A DNA stretch of 63,166 nucleotides, from positions 912,851-976,016 of the forward strand of contig NW_019091466.1 of NCBI RefSeq assembly GCF_001949145.1. Direction: 5' to 3'. The DNA comes from Acanthaster planci. Taxonomy: Eukaryota; Echinodermata; Asteroidea; Valvatida; Acanthasteridae. A model generated the notes under the pieces. That model was not told where the DNA came from. It was given only the letters and a program-made list of their open reading frames with translations, and did not search any database. The translations under genes were made by a program, and so were the position numbers. Positions 43,140 to 53,632 of the stretch are shown here, one piece after another. How positions within the stretch are numbered: the stretch's first letter is position 1; every line of letters begins with the position of its first letter.

Positions 43140-45590
43140 TGGTACATGTATGATGAGTTCAAGATATATATGTGAGTGGTTTCCTTAATTGATAAGCAAA
43201 TTTGTGGATGATCGGTGCTGGAATGCCATCCCGACCACCTGCCTTCCTACAACTGATTTTATTTATTTGAGACTAGTCTAAAGAGGACGCCACTGATAAA
43301 CAAGCTACCAAGATTTGCCACAGCATGCATCAGAGATCAATCCTGAGCGGTAGCTTCACAACTTTTAGGATAAACTTGAAATCAATTTTGTAACTTAAGA
43401 TATAATAAAACACAAAACGTATTAACAGATATACATATTTAGAAACTTTAAACGTGAATGCAACAGCAAAACATCATGAAAACAGCAAACTATAGTATCA
43501 CAAGAGGGTGCATTTCGGTTTAAAGAGGGCACCTTTCAACATGACAACGAAACATTCGGCAGTATATTTTGCTACACTGAACACCCTGTACCAAGCATTT
43601 AGCATGGACCCCATCTTGTTCATTACAGCGGCATTCCACTGTAGTTATGCCGATTCAACTACAGCACAAAAATCCAGTGCGTACATGTACATGCGTCATA
43701 TGCCAAAGTCATCAACAACTGGTGCTTGTAGAAACCAATTTTCATTTATCAAAGAAGTCCCATATATTTGAGGAATTGTGTCAGGTGTGAGCTGCATGAA
43801 CTTGTACATGTTGGAGAAGCTTGAGAAATTTTGGGAATATTTTCCCGTAATACATGTACCACACTTGTAAAAATAAGAACAGACAGGTTGTTCTTTGACG
43901 AAAAACCTTTTTACATGACCAAACTTTCGGGGAGATTCAGTCAGCAAATCCTGAAAAAATGGATGAAAAACAGAAATCTTGTGATGAGCGCATTACACGA
44001 TATTGTAGCATGTCAGAACATGATTTTTACATTAACTAACAATTTTTGTTTTTAATTCTGGTTAGTTATAAAGCAGACACCTTTATTACATTGAGAGACA
44101 AGTACATGTACTTTTCCACAACAACCCAGACCATGAAGCTGATGATCACTGACTGAATTAATGACTTGCAGAAGTGAAAGAGGTTCAAATCCTAGCCCGG
44201 AAGGAAGTCTTAGGAAGAGAAGTGGGAAGAAGTGGTGAGGTCAAGGAAACACAGACAAACAGGTATTAAGGAGGGTAAGACATGGTAAGAAGATAGTAGA
44301 CCAAGAGAGACGTAGAAAAAAGGACATTCTTTTTTCCGTCCAAAAGCCCTGTCCCTCTTTTCTTTTCTGTTTATTTGATTCCCCCACCCTAATCCATCAC
44401 CCAGACACCTCATCAATTATTCATACTTTTAATTAATCTTCAAATTGATTCAGAAATAAAACAAAATTCTGCAGGTATTACAGTAAAATCTTTCCAAATC
44501 TTTTATATGGGAATTTATGAGCAACACTTGGGCAGCCCAACTAGTGTTAACACATTTCTACTTCAACTTCTACAATACAGCACTAGAGTTGGCACTGTCG
44601 CAACTATAGTTGGGCCAGATGCTATTCTTGCAATGTAACAGCGGTTAACCTTACCACCATCACTGGAATCTGTGATTCTCACTGAATCCTGAGGTGGGAT
44701 CATTAGACGGTTTAAGGATTATTTTGGAGGTGAATTTGAGGGCTGAGGATTTTGATTCAAGGTACATGTACATGTACGTCAATGTACAAGCTATTGGAGT
44801 GAAATCAATTAATAAAAAAAAAAACCATGAGGGGTAAAGGACTCTAATAATATGTCAAATGTGTCAAAAAGGTGATTTGTAGAGTACAAGTTACTCCAAC
44901 TAGGCCAATTGAATCCTACAAAGAGTACATTACACAGTGTCAACTTCAAAAGTTCATGCAAGATGGACCAATGCAACTCAGCTTCACCAAGTTAACGTTT
45001 GCAGGGCCTGGTACGTGTCATTGCCGATTTCCATGCACTGGCAAATTTCTACCAAGTACATGTATGCACATGTATGCTACTACATGTACATGTACATGTA
45101 CAAGTATTTAGGTCCTACTGAGGAAAATTAAGGTTTTGCATGTTCTTGCAAAGTTGACAGGTTTTAGCATCATTTCAACATTGCATCGTTGAAGACCCAG
45201 GCGAAAACACACCCACACAAGTGTGTAAACACCCTCTAACATGATAGACACTGCACTGTCCCTACTTTGTTTAGATTTAAACTTTTGGCACTACATGTAC
45301 CTCCCACATCCTTTGTACACACTTTGGAAAGTGGACACCTATTTATACCTATAATGGACCTATTTTCCCTTTTATTGTATATCCACCATTGAGTGTGGAT
45401 ACCAACTAAGACACACAATTATTGTTTAGGAGTACCAGCTTAAAAAGAAACAAACAGAAAAATTATGAGCCAATAGTGTGAGGGAAGGGGTAGTTCCCCC
45501 CACACACACCTGAGAAGATATACACATTGGCATACCAGTTAGCAATATCATCATTGTTTTTAATACTTAAAAATGTTTACATTGCCTTCA
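43140..45590. other. AT-rich DNA without a recognised gene
   Basis: A minus-strand open frame of 83 codons (43696-43947) with SSFSNMYKFMQLTPDTIPQI is the only stretch that looks faintly protein-like; I do not recognise it and see no clear splice sites. Long ACATGTACATGTAC runs occur at 44763-44777 and 45081-45100. Confidence 0.35.
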
Positions 45591-45599
45591 TTTAGGTTA

Positions 45600-46620
45600 T
45601 ATGGTGACATCTACTGTATATGACACAACATCAAGTGGGGACAAAGGAACATTGTACACTGCCTGGAACTTCTTGGAGGCACGCAAAGTGACCACCGATC
45701 AGATGAGGAACATCAATGCAGCAGCAGACCTGATAACACAGTAACCAAAGCATTGATCATTGCAGCTGCAATGAAGTACTACAGCATGGAATCAATCACT
45801 TATCAACCTACACAGAATGATTTCAAGTATGCTGTGCATCATGACAGGTGTCAGTATGTACACAGAGTTGTAGGGGAAATCATCGATCAGTTTGTCACAC
45901 CCAATAATGATGAGCTTAAATGAGATTCATCTGTCTTGTCGTTTTACTCTGCCCAAAAAATAGGCTACCCGCACAGGACTAAAGAATCACCCAAAGACCA
46001 AGCATGCAGGTATTCAGCAACCTCCACCACGGCCGCAAGGACTCCCAACAGAAAAGGATGCACTCTTCAATTACACTAGGGCTGCACTTACATGTAGTTT
46101 GGGTCTGCTGGCATAAAACTTCAATGATGCAAGACAAATGGGAGATGGAGAACGAATCATGACGCTATATAAATTCCTCATGGTTCACTTCAGGGCAGCA
46201 AAGAAGCCCAAATACAGCTACCAGAGTCTTTGTCTCCTTTTTCAGCCCTCGTTTGGCTCATGAGCTCAAGTGGAACAGGTTTGTACATACCAACGGGAAA
46301 CTGAAACTAACCATTGAAGTCGACAAAGAACTTGAGCACAAGAATAAGGTTTTCAAATAGAACTGTGGGGGTTTTCAAGGAAAAGTTACCAAGAAGAGTA
46401 TTGACAGAATCAGTCAATCAGCACAAGTTATCAATAAACTCGTGTCTACAGTGAACCAGCAAGCGTCCACAAGCCATCAGGAAAGCACCCACATAAGAAT
46501 AGAAAGGACTTAGTCGACCTAACACTGAAGCTTCATGGGGAAAGTATCTTGGAGGTTCAGCCTGGAAGAAAGCATTTCCATTTTCCAGACTTTCCTTCTT
46601 CAGTGCTTTCAAGTTTAAAT
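45600..46620 (+). pseudogene. DUF6589-like protein, broken
   Basis: Segments in order: GDKGTLYTAWNFLEARKVTT, then ALIIAAAMKYYSMESITYQP, NDFKYAVHHDRCQYVHRVVG, EIIDQFVTP, EKDALFNYTRAALTCSLGLL, FNDARQMGDGERIMTLYKFL, MVHFRAAKKPKYSYQSLCLL, and AHELKWNRFVHTNGKLKLTI. The pattern (an A...FGM.S..D.P-like block, then L..EF.DA...GDG+R....W+....F+A....Y..E) is one I associate with DUF6589 proteins. These are multi-copy in cnidarian and other marine invertebrate genomes and probably transposon-borne; their function is unknown. Stops and frameshifts are frequent. The assignment is from memory of the family text. Confidence 0.5.
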
Positions 46621-47107
46621 CTCTCTGAACTGCATAAATGGTTGAAATCTACTCTGAAGCAAATGGCAAGAAGATGTTGAGTTGATATACATGTACACAT
46701 CCCCAGATATTCATCTTGTAGAGAGAGCTATAATTCAAATTCCTTTACTTTCATATGATGGCACTGTCTGTTATCCCCGTGGTTTGCACTTCATGCTATA
46801 CATGTATATGGGGAAAATGACAAACATCAAATTTCCTAGGAAAACAACATGAGCACTGCATTTGTACATTCTCTGCAAATCTTTGTTTATGCTCTTGTGC
46901 AGTACATGTAGGTATTTATCTAACATAAATATTTTTAGAAAACTCTCTTCACTAATGCAATCAAACCTGAAGTGACATATATATTTGTACAAGCACAAAC
47001 ACTGATTGTTATAAAGATTGGATGAATGCTGCTGAATTTCCCAAGAAGGGACTTTTTATTTGTAATGTTTAATAGTAACATTACAAATAGTCTAGGTGGG
47101 GGGGGGG
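46621..47107. other. Short spacer without recognised features
   Basis: AT-rich DNA between the DUF6589-like remnant and the DIRS recombinase fragment, including a poly-G run at 47098-47107. No coding or repeat signal recognised. Confidence 0.35.
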
Positions 47108-47995
47108 TTAGCGATGACACATCCAATGCCAAGAATACACTTTAACATATAAAAGTAATACAGTTATATTACATACATATTATAAGTATAAAGAGGAATG
47201 TATAAATTTAAGAAATGGTAAAGGAACTTCATAATAACTTGTCGTCCGTCCTTCAGGAGGTCCCTTTGACCTCTGAGCTGTGGATAGTAGGATGGTCCTG
47301 CCATTTGCGACATCCCTCAAGTTGCAGGAGGTCAACACGTAGTTTTGCAAACGTTTATGATTGGCAACATCTCGAGAGTAAGACCAAGATGCAGATCCTG
47401 CTCTTACGTTATGAACCCTGATGTAATGATGACTATGTTCATCAGAGCTTAACGGCCAGACTGGATTAGCAAATATAATGGCTGAAGCCGTCCAGTAGGC
47501 AGTAGTGTACTGACACCACTGGACGGTGTGGTCTCATGGAAGTGATAAGCGACAGGGTTAATATCGTCCCTTCATGCCATCCTTTTAGTCAGGTACCACT
47601 TCAGGACATGAACAGGCCCCGAAAGTTTATCCGCATCCTATCCAGGATGTAAGGAGGCGGAGAGTGTAAAGATATCAGACGGATCAGGTGAGGGAGTCTG
47701 ATCCTTCGTCAGGAAGCCGATTGAAGGAATGAGGTGAACACCAACCATTTTCAGGAGAAAGGCCAACCTGACAAAGGTGTGTGTAAGGCAGGCGTTATTT
47801 AGCATTCAAAGGAAGGATGGGAAAGCATCTAGAGAACCTAGATTAGGTCTTATGACTAGACCAATTTCCCAACAAGGGGACACTGGATAAGCATATCACA
47901 CAAGACGTGATGGAATGTCATGTTGTTCAGGGCAGTTACCGATATTGAAACCAATGTGTATGTCAGCTAGGGCTGACCTGTAGATACGAGTTGTA
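47108..47995 (-). pseudogene. Second DIRS tyrosine recombinase fragment
   Basis: Aligns by eye along its length with 29761-30755 at high identity: GTAAAGGAACTTCA, CTTGTCGTCCGTCCT, CACCACTGGACGGTGTGGTC and GAGGGAGTCTGATCC are shared exactly. It lacks the flanking inverted repeat and internal complementary region and has small deletions (for instance about 60 bp near 47742). It is thus a truncated sister of the DIRS copy in the CEP41 intron. Confidence 0.8.
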
Positions 47996-48019
47996 GATAC
48001 ATGTACAGTACTTGTACCA

Positions 48020-48562
48020 ATGTACTTATCCAATCACCCAGTGATGCCCATTAAAAGCCCGAGCTGCAATGTGCTTGAAGCACCCAGTGGCGGGCGGCCC
48101 GGCGGCAGAGGTGGCAGCAAGGGCAGCAGAACGCCTGAGGAGCAGTCTCATTCGAGGTCAACGGGGCTGCAGCATTCCGGGCAGGGGGACCAGGAGGAAT
48201 GAGGCTGATAGCCCAGTGGTATCCAGTTGAAAGCTGGAGCTGCAGATGGGCTAAGGCGGCTTGAAGACCCGGGGGCGTAAAAGCATGTTAAGCTCTGCAG
48301 GACCCGAAAGGGGATTGGAGGAGTCAGGGTGTCATGGCTCGATGGCGCACCAAGCAGGGCGGGCCACACCACTTGCGGGGAATCCCAGCCCAATGACTTC
48401 AGTATAGGGCGCGAGGGAATACGCCCTTGGGGCTGCTGGAGAGGTAGTGTTCGAGGCCGAAGTTGAACGGTGGGTGGTACTCTTTGGTGTTGCCGAGGAA
48501 CGCTAGCTGGCACGCTGCATGGATTCCTCTGGGCCATGGTGAATTTTTCTCGAGCAAGACAA
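48020..48562 (-). other. GC-rich segment with a long open frame, unassigned
   Basis: This ~540-bp block is much richer in G and C than its surroundings. It holds a 149-codon minus-strand open frame (48148-48597) rich in P, S and L (an internal MAQRNPCSVPASVPRQHQ start at about 48537). It sits between the DIRS recombinase fragment (same strand) and a TTAA element. It might be a piece of a DIRS gag-like gene or a captured CpG-rich sequence; no family motif was recognised. Confidence 0.3.
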
Positions 48563-49118
48563 GATGCCGGCTCATTTTCAAGATTTTCCGTTTTCAAAAT
48601 TCTTCAAAAATTCATCATTTCATTTAATGGCTGTTTATACCAAAATGAAGGACTCTTTGGGCACTATTCTAAAGCTGACAGGTAAAATTCATTGACTCCT
48701 GAATATTTCAGCCAGGCCTGCAGCCTTGGAAAAAGAGCCCAGATTGTGCGGTGTTACGTTAGATTCTTTTGCTCCCGAAACCGGCACAGTGCACTGCTGA
48801 CCTCTTTTCAATAGGGGCCAGATTAGCCTGCAGGGGGGCTGTTTGGCTCATCGCTGCTGTGGTGGAGAGCTTTTGTCCCCGGTGGTAATCCGCTCGCTCT
48901 AAATGCCTCAAACCGTGGTATATTGTTTCAAAACAAGGCTGGATATTCTCCACTACTGAGAGTGAAAAAATGTCGGTAATGCCCAGCAGCTCAGTCTTTT
49001 GTGCTGAGCACGGTCTTTTGTTATAAGGCCCAACTCTTTTGTCACAGTTCTGTGCTCCACAGCTTTGCATATAAAGCCTATGTACTCGAAAATGGGTCGC
49101 CCGGCAGGAAGTGGTTAA
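48563..49118 (+). mobile_element. TTAA-flanked MITE, copy C, truncated at the left
   Basis: Same family and orientation as 10641-11237. It starts abruptly near GATGCCGGCTCATTTTC without the TTAACCACTT end, continues through CCTCTTTTCAATAGGGGCC and the CTTTTGT repeats, and ends CAGGAAGTGGTTAA with TTAA at 49115-49118. Confidence 0.75.
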
Positions 49119-49559
49119 TGAGGTTGATGGAATCCTGTCTGACACTGGATGTGAGCTGTTAGGAACTGCTCATTCTTTTTGCATCAGTGTTTTGAATGCT
49201 ATCATTCTGGTCGAAGTCACTGTACATGTGAACACCATGGTGTACGGAAGGTTTATACGAGTACCGTATAAATTTTCACCAATCAAACAAGCAAAATAAT
49301 TTTTACGTTAAAAGCAGGAAAAGTATTTCACAGATAACCCAGGGATAATGGTTTTACAAGTACAGTGTATATATTTAATCAATTTATGCCACTGTTATTC
49401 TGCTAGTGAAACACAACATGAATTCAATAAATGCAATTACCCAGTTTAAAAATTGCTTTTGACTTTACAACACAGGTTCCTGCATTCAAGTTCTTACTGT
49501 TCAATTTTAATTTTAGTCACTGTCACAACTGCCTACATATGGTTCTGTATATTCACCAT

Positions 49560-51520
49560 CTAAAAAGTCTTCTTTAGGGGAGTCATCAGAGTTGGAATCT
49601 GAATCATGACTTGGATGGTGATTGTACTGATGATCAACACAGATGTTCATAATGTTCCACAACAGCCAATGCAATGTCTTTGTTTAAAAAAGGTGTACCG
49701 GGTATCTGCTGTAAAATTGTTCAAAAGTAAATGCAATGTGGCATTCACTGACAACATTCTCTATTGTAGTGTCTGGCAGGCCACAAGCCATGTCTTCCCC
49801 AATGTACAAGTGGGAACTGGTGTCCGCTAGTACAAATGTTCTTTTGAATTTATGGAGCTGCTCAGTAAGTCTAGCGGTGTCATTTTCAGAGAGGGACAGC
49901 ACTTTACATTCTGATGACGCTTGGGGTCCGTGATGTCTGACAGCTGCTTCTCAGCGAAGGAAGGCTTTACCAAGCATATGTCACCTTCACAACAACAGAG
50001 TTTGGCACATACAAGTACATCACAGCAGTTGTGCTTGGATTATTATCTCACGTCGACATTTGTCACCTTTCAGAAACTGCTTCATATTTTCACTATTTTT
50101 TGGCCAGACCCAGCAGCTGAATAGTCAACAAGAAAAGCAACGCTTTGGTTGCCATCTCAGGCTGCCCTTCCGCTTAACTGCATGAGCGCATAAGAAAAGA
50201 GGGAATACAGCTCCCTTACAAACTTCCTGGACTATCAGTACAAAATGATAACTTTTCAGTAATGAAAAGTGTCATCAAAGTTCTTGTGCGATGATTTAAG
50301 AACAATGTACTTGATGTTGTGGCACTCTGGGCTTTCCTTGATCAAAGCAAAGTTCTTCAGGGCCACGCTAGTGAAAAACTCCTTCCAAACTTTTGTAGTT
50401 GCAGTTGCAGATAATACAACCATACAGGTGAAAGACTGTGAGCTGACAAGTCAGCTAAGCATGTGTTCATCCATTAAGATGTAAACAGAGGTGAATGGGG
50501 AAGGGGTTATTAAGTGAAATGAGAAGTTAGCATGGCTCTTTTCTTATTTAGAACCTTGAAATACAATTTGCCTGCCTGTGGTTACATGTACATGTATATT
50601 AAAAACACATCATCCACAGTGGTTACAACTTATATGCACTGATCGTGAAAGTGCTACATGCATTCTGTTCATGAGCACAAGCAGGCCTAGGCATGCATCA
50701 GTAGTATTTAACATGTCAAATAAACGCAAGTCATTACATTGATGGCTATCATGGAGGACCTTTTTGTCATTTGCATTCTATAATGCCAGCTTTTTGCCCT
50801 TGAATGTGTCATCATATCTCATGGAAACATTTTGCATCATTCATGGCTAGTCAGTGTACACCGATTTAATCGGATTTGGCAACAATAGAAAATATGTTTT
50901 ACAGCAATTTTGAGGAACAAATGCTGATGAATCAGTACAGGGACAAGTAAGTGAACTTTGTATATGGGATTCTTTCCACGGTACTGACCATTTGGCCACG
51001 CAGTGGCTTTCATCAACGAACAGCCCACAGCATCTGCTTTTGACTGCTTGAAGAAGTTCTCTCCCCTTTGATGACTGAAGGGACTCAGGACTGGCAAACA
51101 AATTGAAAACTTATGGGACTGTTTTAAGATTTCCCACATAACACCAGAGGTGATGTTGGCTGCCTCCAATCCCAGCTGATGGACCCGTTGTAGCTGATCC
51201 ACAGCAAGAGCTTTCAGTGGCAGCACAAAAATGACGAGAGCTTTCGAAATGTTTGGCTCACCTTTGCCATCATTATCGACCACATTATGATTGAGGAAAT
51301 CAACAACAATACCAGTACATGTAGGTGCCACTTGGAAGATGACATTTTTCCTGAAGCCAGTAGGTAAATTTATAAATAGGTCATGACCCAGTGCAAACTG
51401 TAGAAGTGCACTTGTTTGGTGACTTTTTAGACGCTGAAGTCCTAATTTCTTTGTAGCGAACTTGACAGCTTCATCCACGAGACCAAGACATATTCGCAAG
51501 TACACAAGTGCATGTACATC
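49560..51520 (-). pseudogene. RecQ-like superfamily 2 DNA helicase, broken
   Basis: Reading right to left: LKSHQTSALLQFALGHDLFI, NLPTGFRKNVIFQVAP (Walker A; a normal GxGKS is damaged), VLPLKALAVDQLQRVHQLGL, EAANITSG, FASPESLQSSKGRELLQAVK, LFVDESHCVAKW (the DExH box), and ESPECHNIKYIVLKSSHKNF near 50330. The helicase C half is then missing, and a zinc-binding part follows (MKQFLKGDKCRREI, HNCCDV near 50020). The tail at 49900-49690 reads FVLADTSSHLYIGEDMACGL. RecQ helicases unwind DNA 3' to 5'; multi-copy versions of this style occur in marine invertebrate genomes and look transposon-associated. Damaged ATP-binding site, frameshifts and an internal deletion show a pseudogene. Confidence 0.72.
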
Positions 51521-51874
51521 ATACAGTCTTACAGTACCTGTATTCATACTCGTATGTACAACACGCACTATTCAGCGTACAGATACGTGTACTAGACCGG
51601 ACCATCGAGGTGCAAAATGAAATGCAAAATGCAAATCACAGCATACTGGGTCATTATGGTAATCACGCGACCTGCTCTGCTCAGAATTTTTCGAGCAAGA
51701 CCACTAGTTTGCCAAGACGGTGTTGTCGTGATTGGATGCACTGCCGGTGAAAGCCCTCTATTGGTACTTTGTACGCATGTGCGTTGTACAAACATCCCAA
51801 CAACACCGTCATGCGCCAAGACCATGAAGACTATGAGGCCACAAGCTAGAAAAGGTTCCTCTAGAAATTCTCAT
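51521..51874. other. Flank upstream of the helicase remnant
   Basis: On the minus strand this is the 5' side of the RecQ-like remnant. It is locally CpG-richer (CACGCGACC, TACGTGTAC) than the surroundings and may hold its former promoter; no specific signal identified. Confidence 0.25.
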
Positions 51875-52280
51875 AATGACATCATCAGCTGGCAAGTCAC
51901 ATGACCTTAAAGGGGCACTCTTCAAAGCACTATATCTCGTGAAGTACAAGTCAGATTCTGTTGAAACTGAGTGTGTAGTTCAAAGGGGACAGGTTGTAGA
52001 CCCAAACTGAACTCATGTGATAATGACGTCATCGGGTGACCAGTCACATAACATTAAAGGGGCATTCTTTAAAGTGCTCTATCTCGTGAAGTACATGTTC
52101 GATTTGGTTGAAACTTTGTGTATAGCTGGAAAGGGTAGGGTTTAGACCCAAATTTACCTCAAGTGATAATGCAGACATCGGGTGATAAGTCACGTGAGAT
52201 TAAAGTGGCTTTCTTTATAGCACTATATCTCGTGAAGTGCTTGACTGATTGGATTGAAACTTTGTGTGTCACTGGTTTCA
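51875..52280. repeat. Three-copy tandem repeat of about 147 bp
   Basis: Units start at 51875, 52022 and 52168 (periods 147 and 146), the third being partial. Each begins AATGACRTCATC or similar. Shared landmarks are CAAGTCACATGA-like, TTAAAGGGGCAYTCTT, TATCTCGTGAAGTAC and GTTGAAACT, and units 1 and 2 also share TAGACCCAAA near the end. Copies differ at perhaps a quarter of positions, so the array is old. Confidence 0.85.
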
Positions 52281-53632
52281 AATAAAAGGAACCTGGGGCA
52301 AAGCAGTTGTATTAATTCACAAACACGTCTAGTTTTTCAACTTGCCCTTTTACATGACACAAAATTGACAAAACATTTATCTGCCACACTTGATTTCAAG
52401 TATTTCAAATACTCTACACGCGTAGAAACTCCTAAATTGAATGTATAGAATTAAAAGGACTTTGAGCAGTTTTCTTTTTTTTTGCAGTTTTTCCCAGATC
52501 ACAGTTGCAAACAGTCAATTCTCATTTTAGCCAGGTTACAGAGACCAAAATGCTTGTTATAACCAGGACTTTGTAAAAAACCCAAAAAACAATAAAGACA
52601 TCAGAATTCAAGAAAATGGGATTTTAGAATGTGCTCTTTATAACTGTACAGTACTTTGGTCTGTATTCTTCCTGAACGAGAGTGTACCCAACTACACATG
52701 CGCAATCGAGTGGAATGTAATGTCAGGGCCACGTGCATTTGGTGCCACTGCACGAAATGTCTGCATGCTCTTAGGCCATTGGGACTGTCGAAAAGCCTTA
52801 CGCAAGTGTATGTTTATCAATTTGTATTTAGTCGCTATAATTCAGTTATATGCACTGAATTTTTTGACGCTTTGTCAGAAAATGTGGTTGTCAGAGCTCT
52901 TGCTGAAAAACAAATTTATCATTTGTGTGACGCCCGGGGAAAACCTGTCAGAAGTCACTACGTACATTTTCTAGTTACGATTGATTTTCATTAAAAAAAA
53001 GGCTCCAGATGTCATTTTGAAGATTTAGGTTCCCAGTTGAAGCTATGGTCTTCAACTTTATTCTCAAAATTTCTGTATGAAAATTCAAAGTATAAAATAT
53101 GTTTATACATGTATAGGGATTTAAAACCCACTGCAATTAAGAAAATGTTCTAAATATTGATGTTTTACTCTAAAACAATGCCTTTCTTTGACGCGCACTC
53201 AGAAATTCTCCCAACGTACCCCCATATGAATAACCCATCAATTGAAAGCTCTTCATGAATCCTGTACCATTAATAAAACTGTACAAGGATAGCTAGCTTT
53301 CAGTTCCACTGGGCAATCAAAATCTGAAGCACGTCTAGCTAGCGACACGTACTCGTACAATGTACATGGCATGTACACATACATGCAGAATGTTCTGCTA
53401 CGCAGTGCGGGCATGAGCGCAGGTGCAGTCCCAGTCAAAAGCACCAAATAAAGGATTTTCTGATCAAAGATTGGAATACTATTGGTTATGGAGTTGACAG
53501 TGATCATGTACAGGTAGTTCCTACCCTTTAGACCTTGTAAAGAGCGCATGTTTGCCGTCCACTGAGCACTGACTGAGAACTTCGTTAAGTTGAGCCAATT
53601 AAAACAGATTTTCTCCATCAAAATCAAAGATG
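52281..53632. other. AT-rich DNA, no gene recognised
   Basis: Open frames at 52656-52994 (+) and 53253-53639 (-) lack splice context and family motifs. A TTATAACCAGGACTTTG segment near 52558 resembles the interior of pogo/Tigger ends, but no paired terminus was found. Confidence 0.3.

Noticed and set aside
52656-52994. 112-codon plus-strand open frame
   Set aside because: Low-complexity, no splice signals consistent with a gene, no recognised motif.
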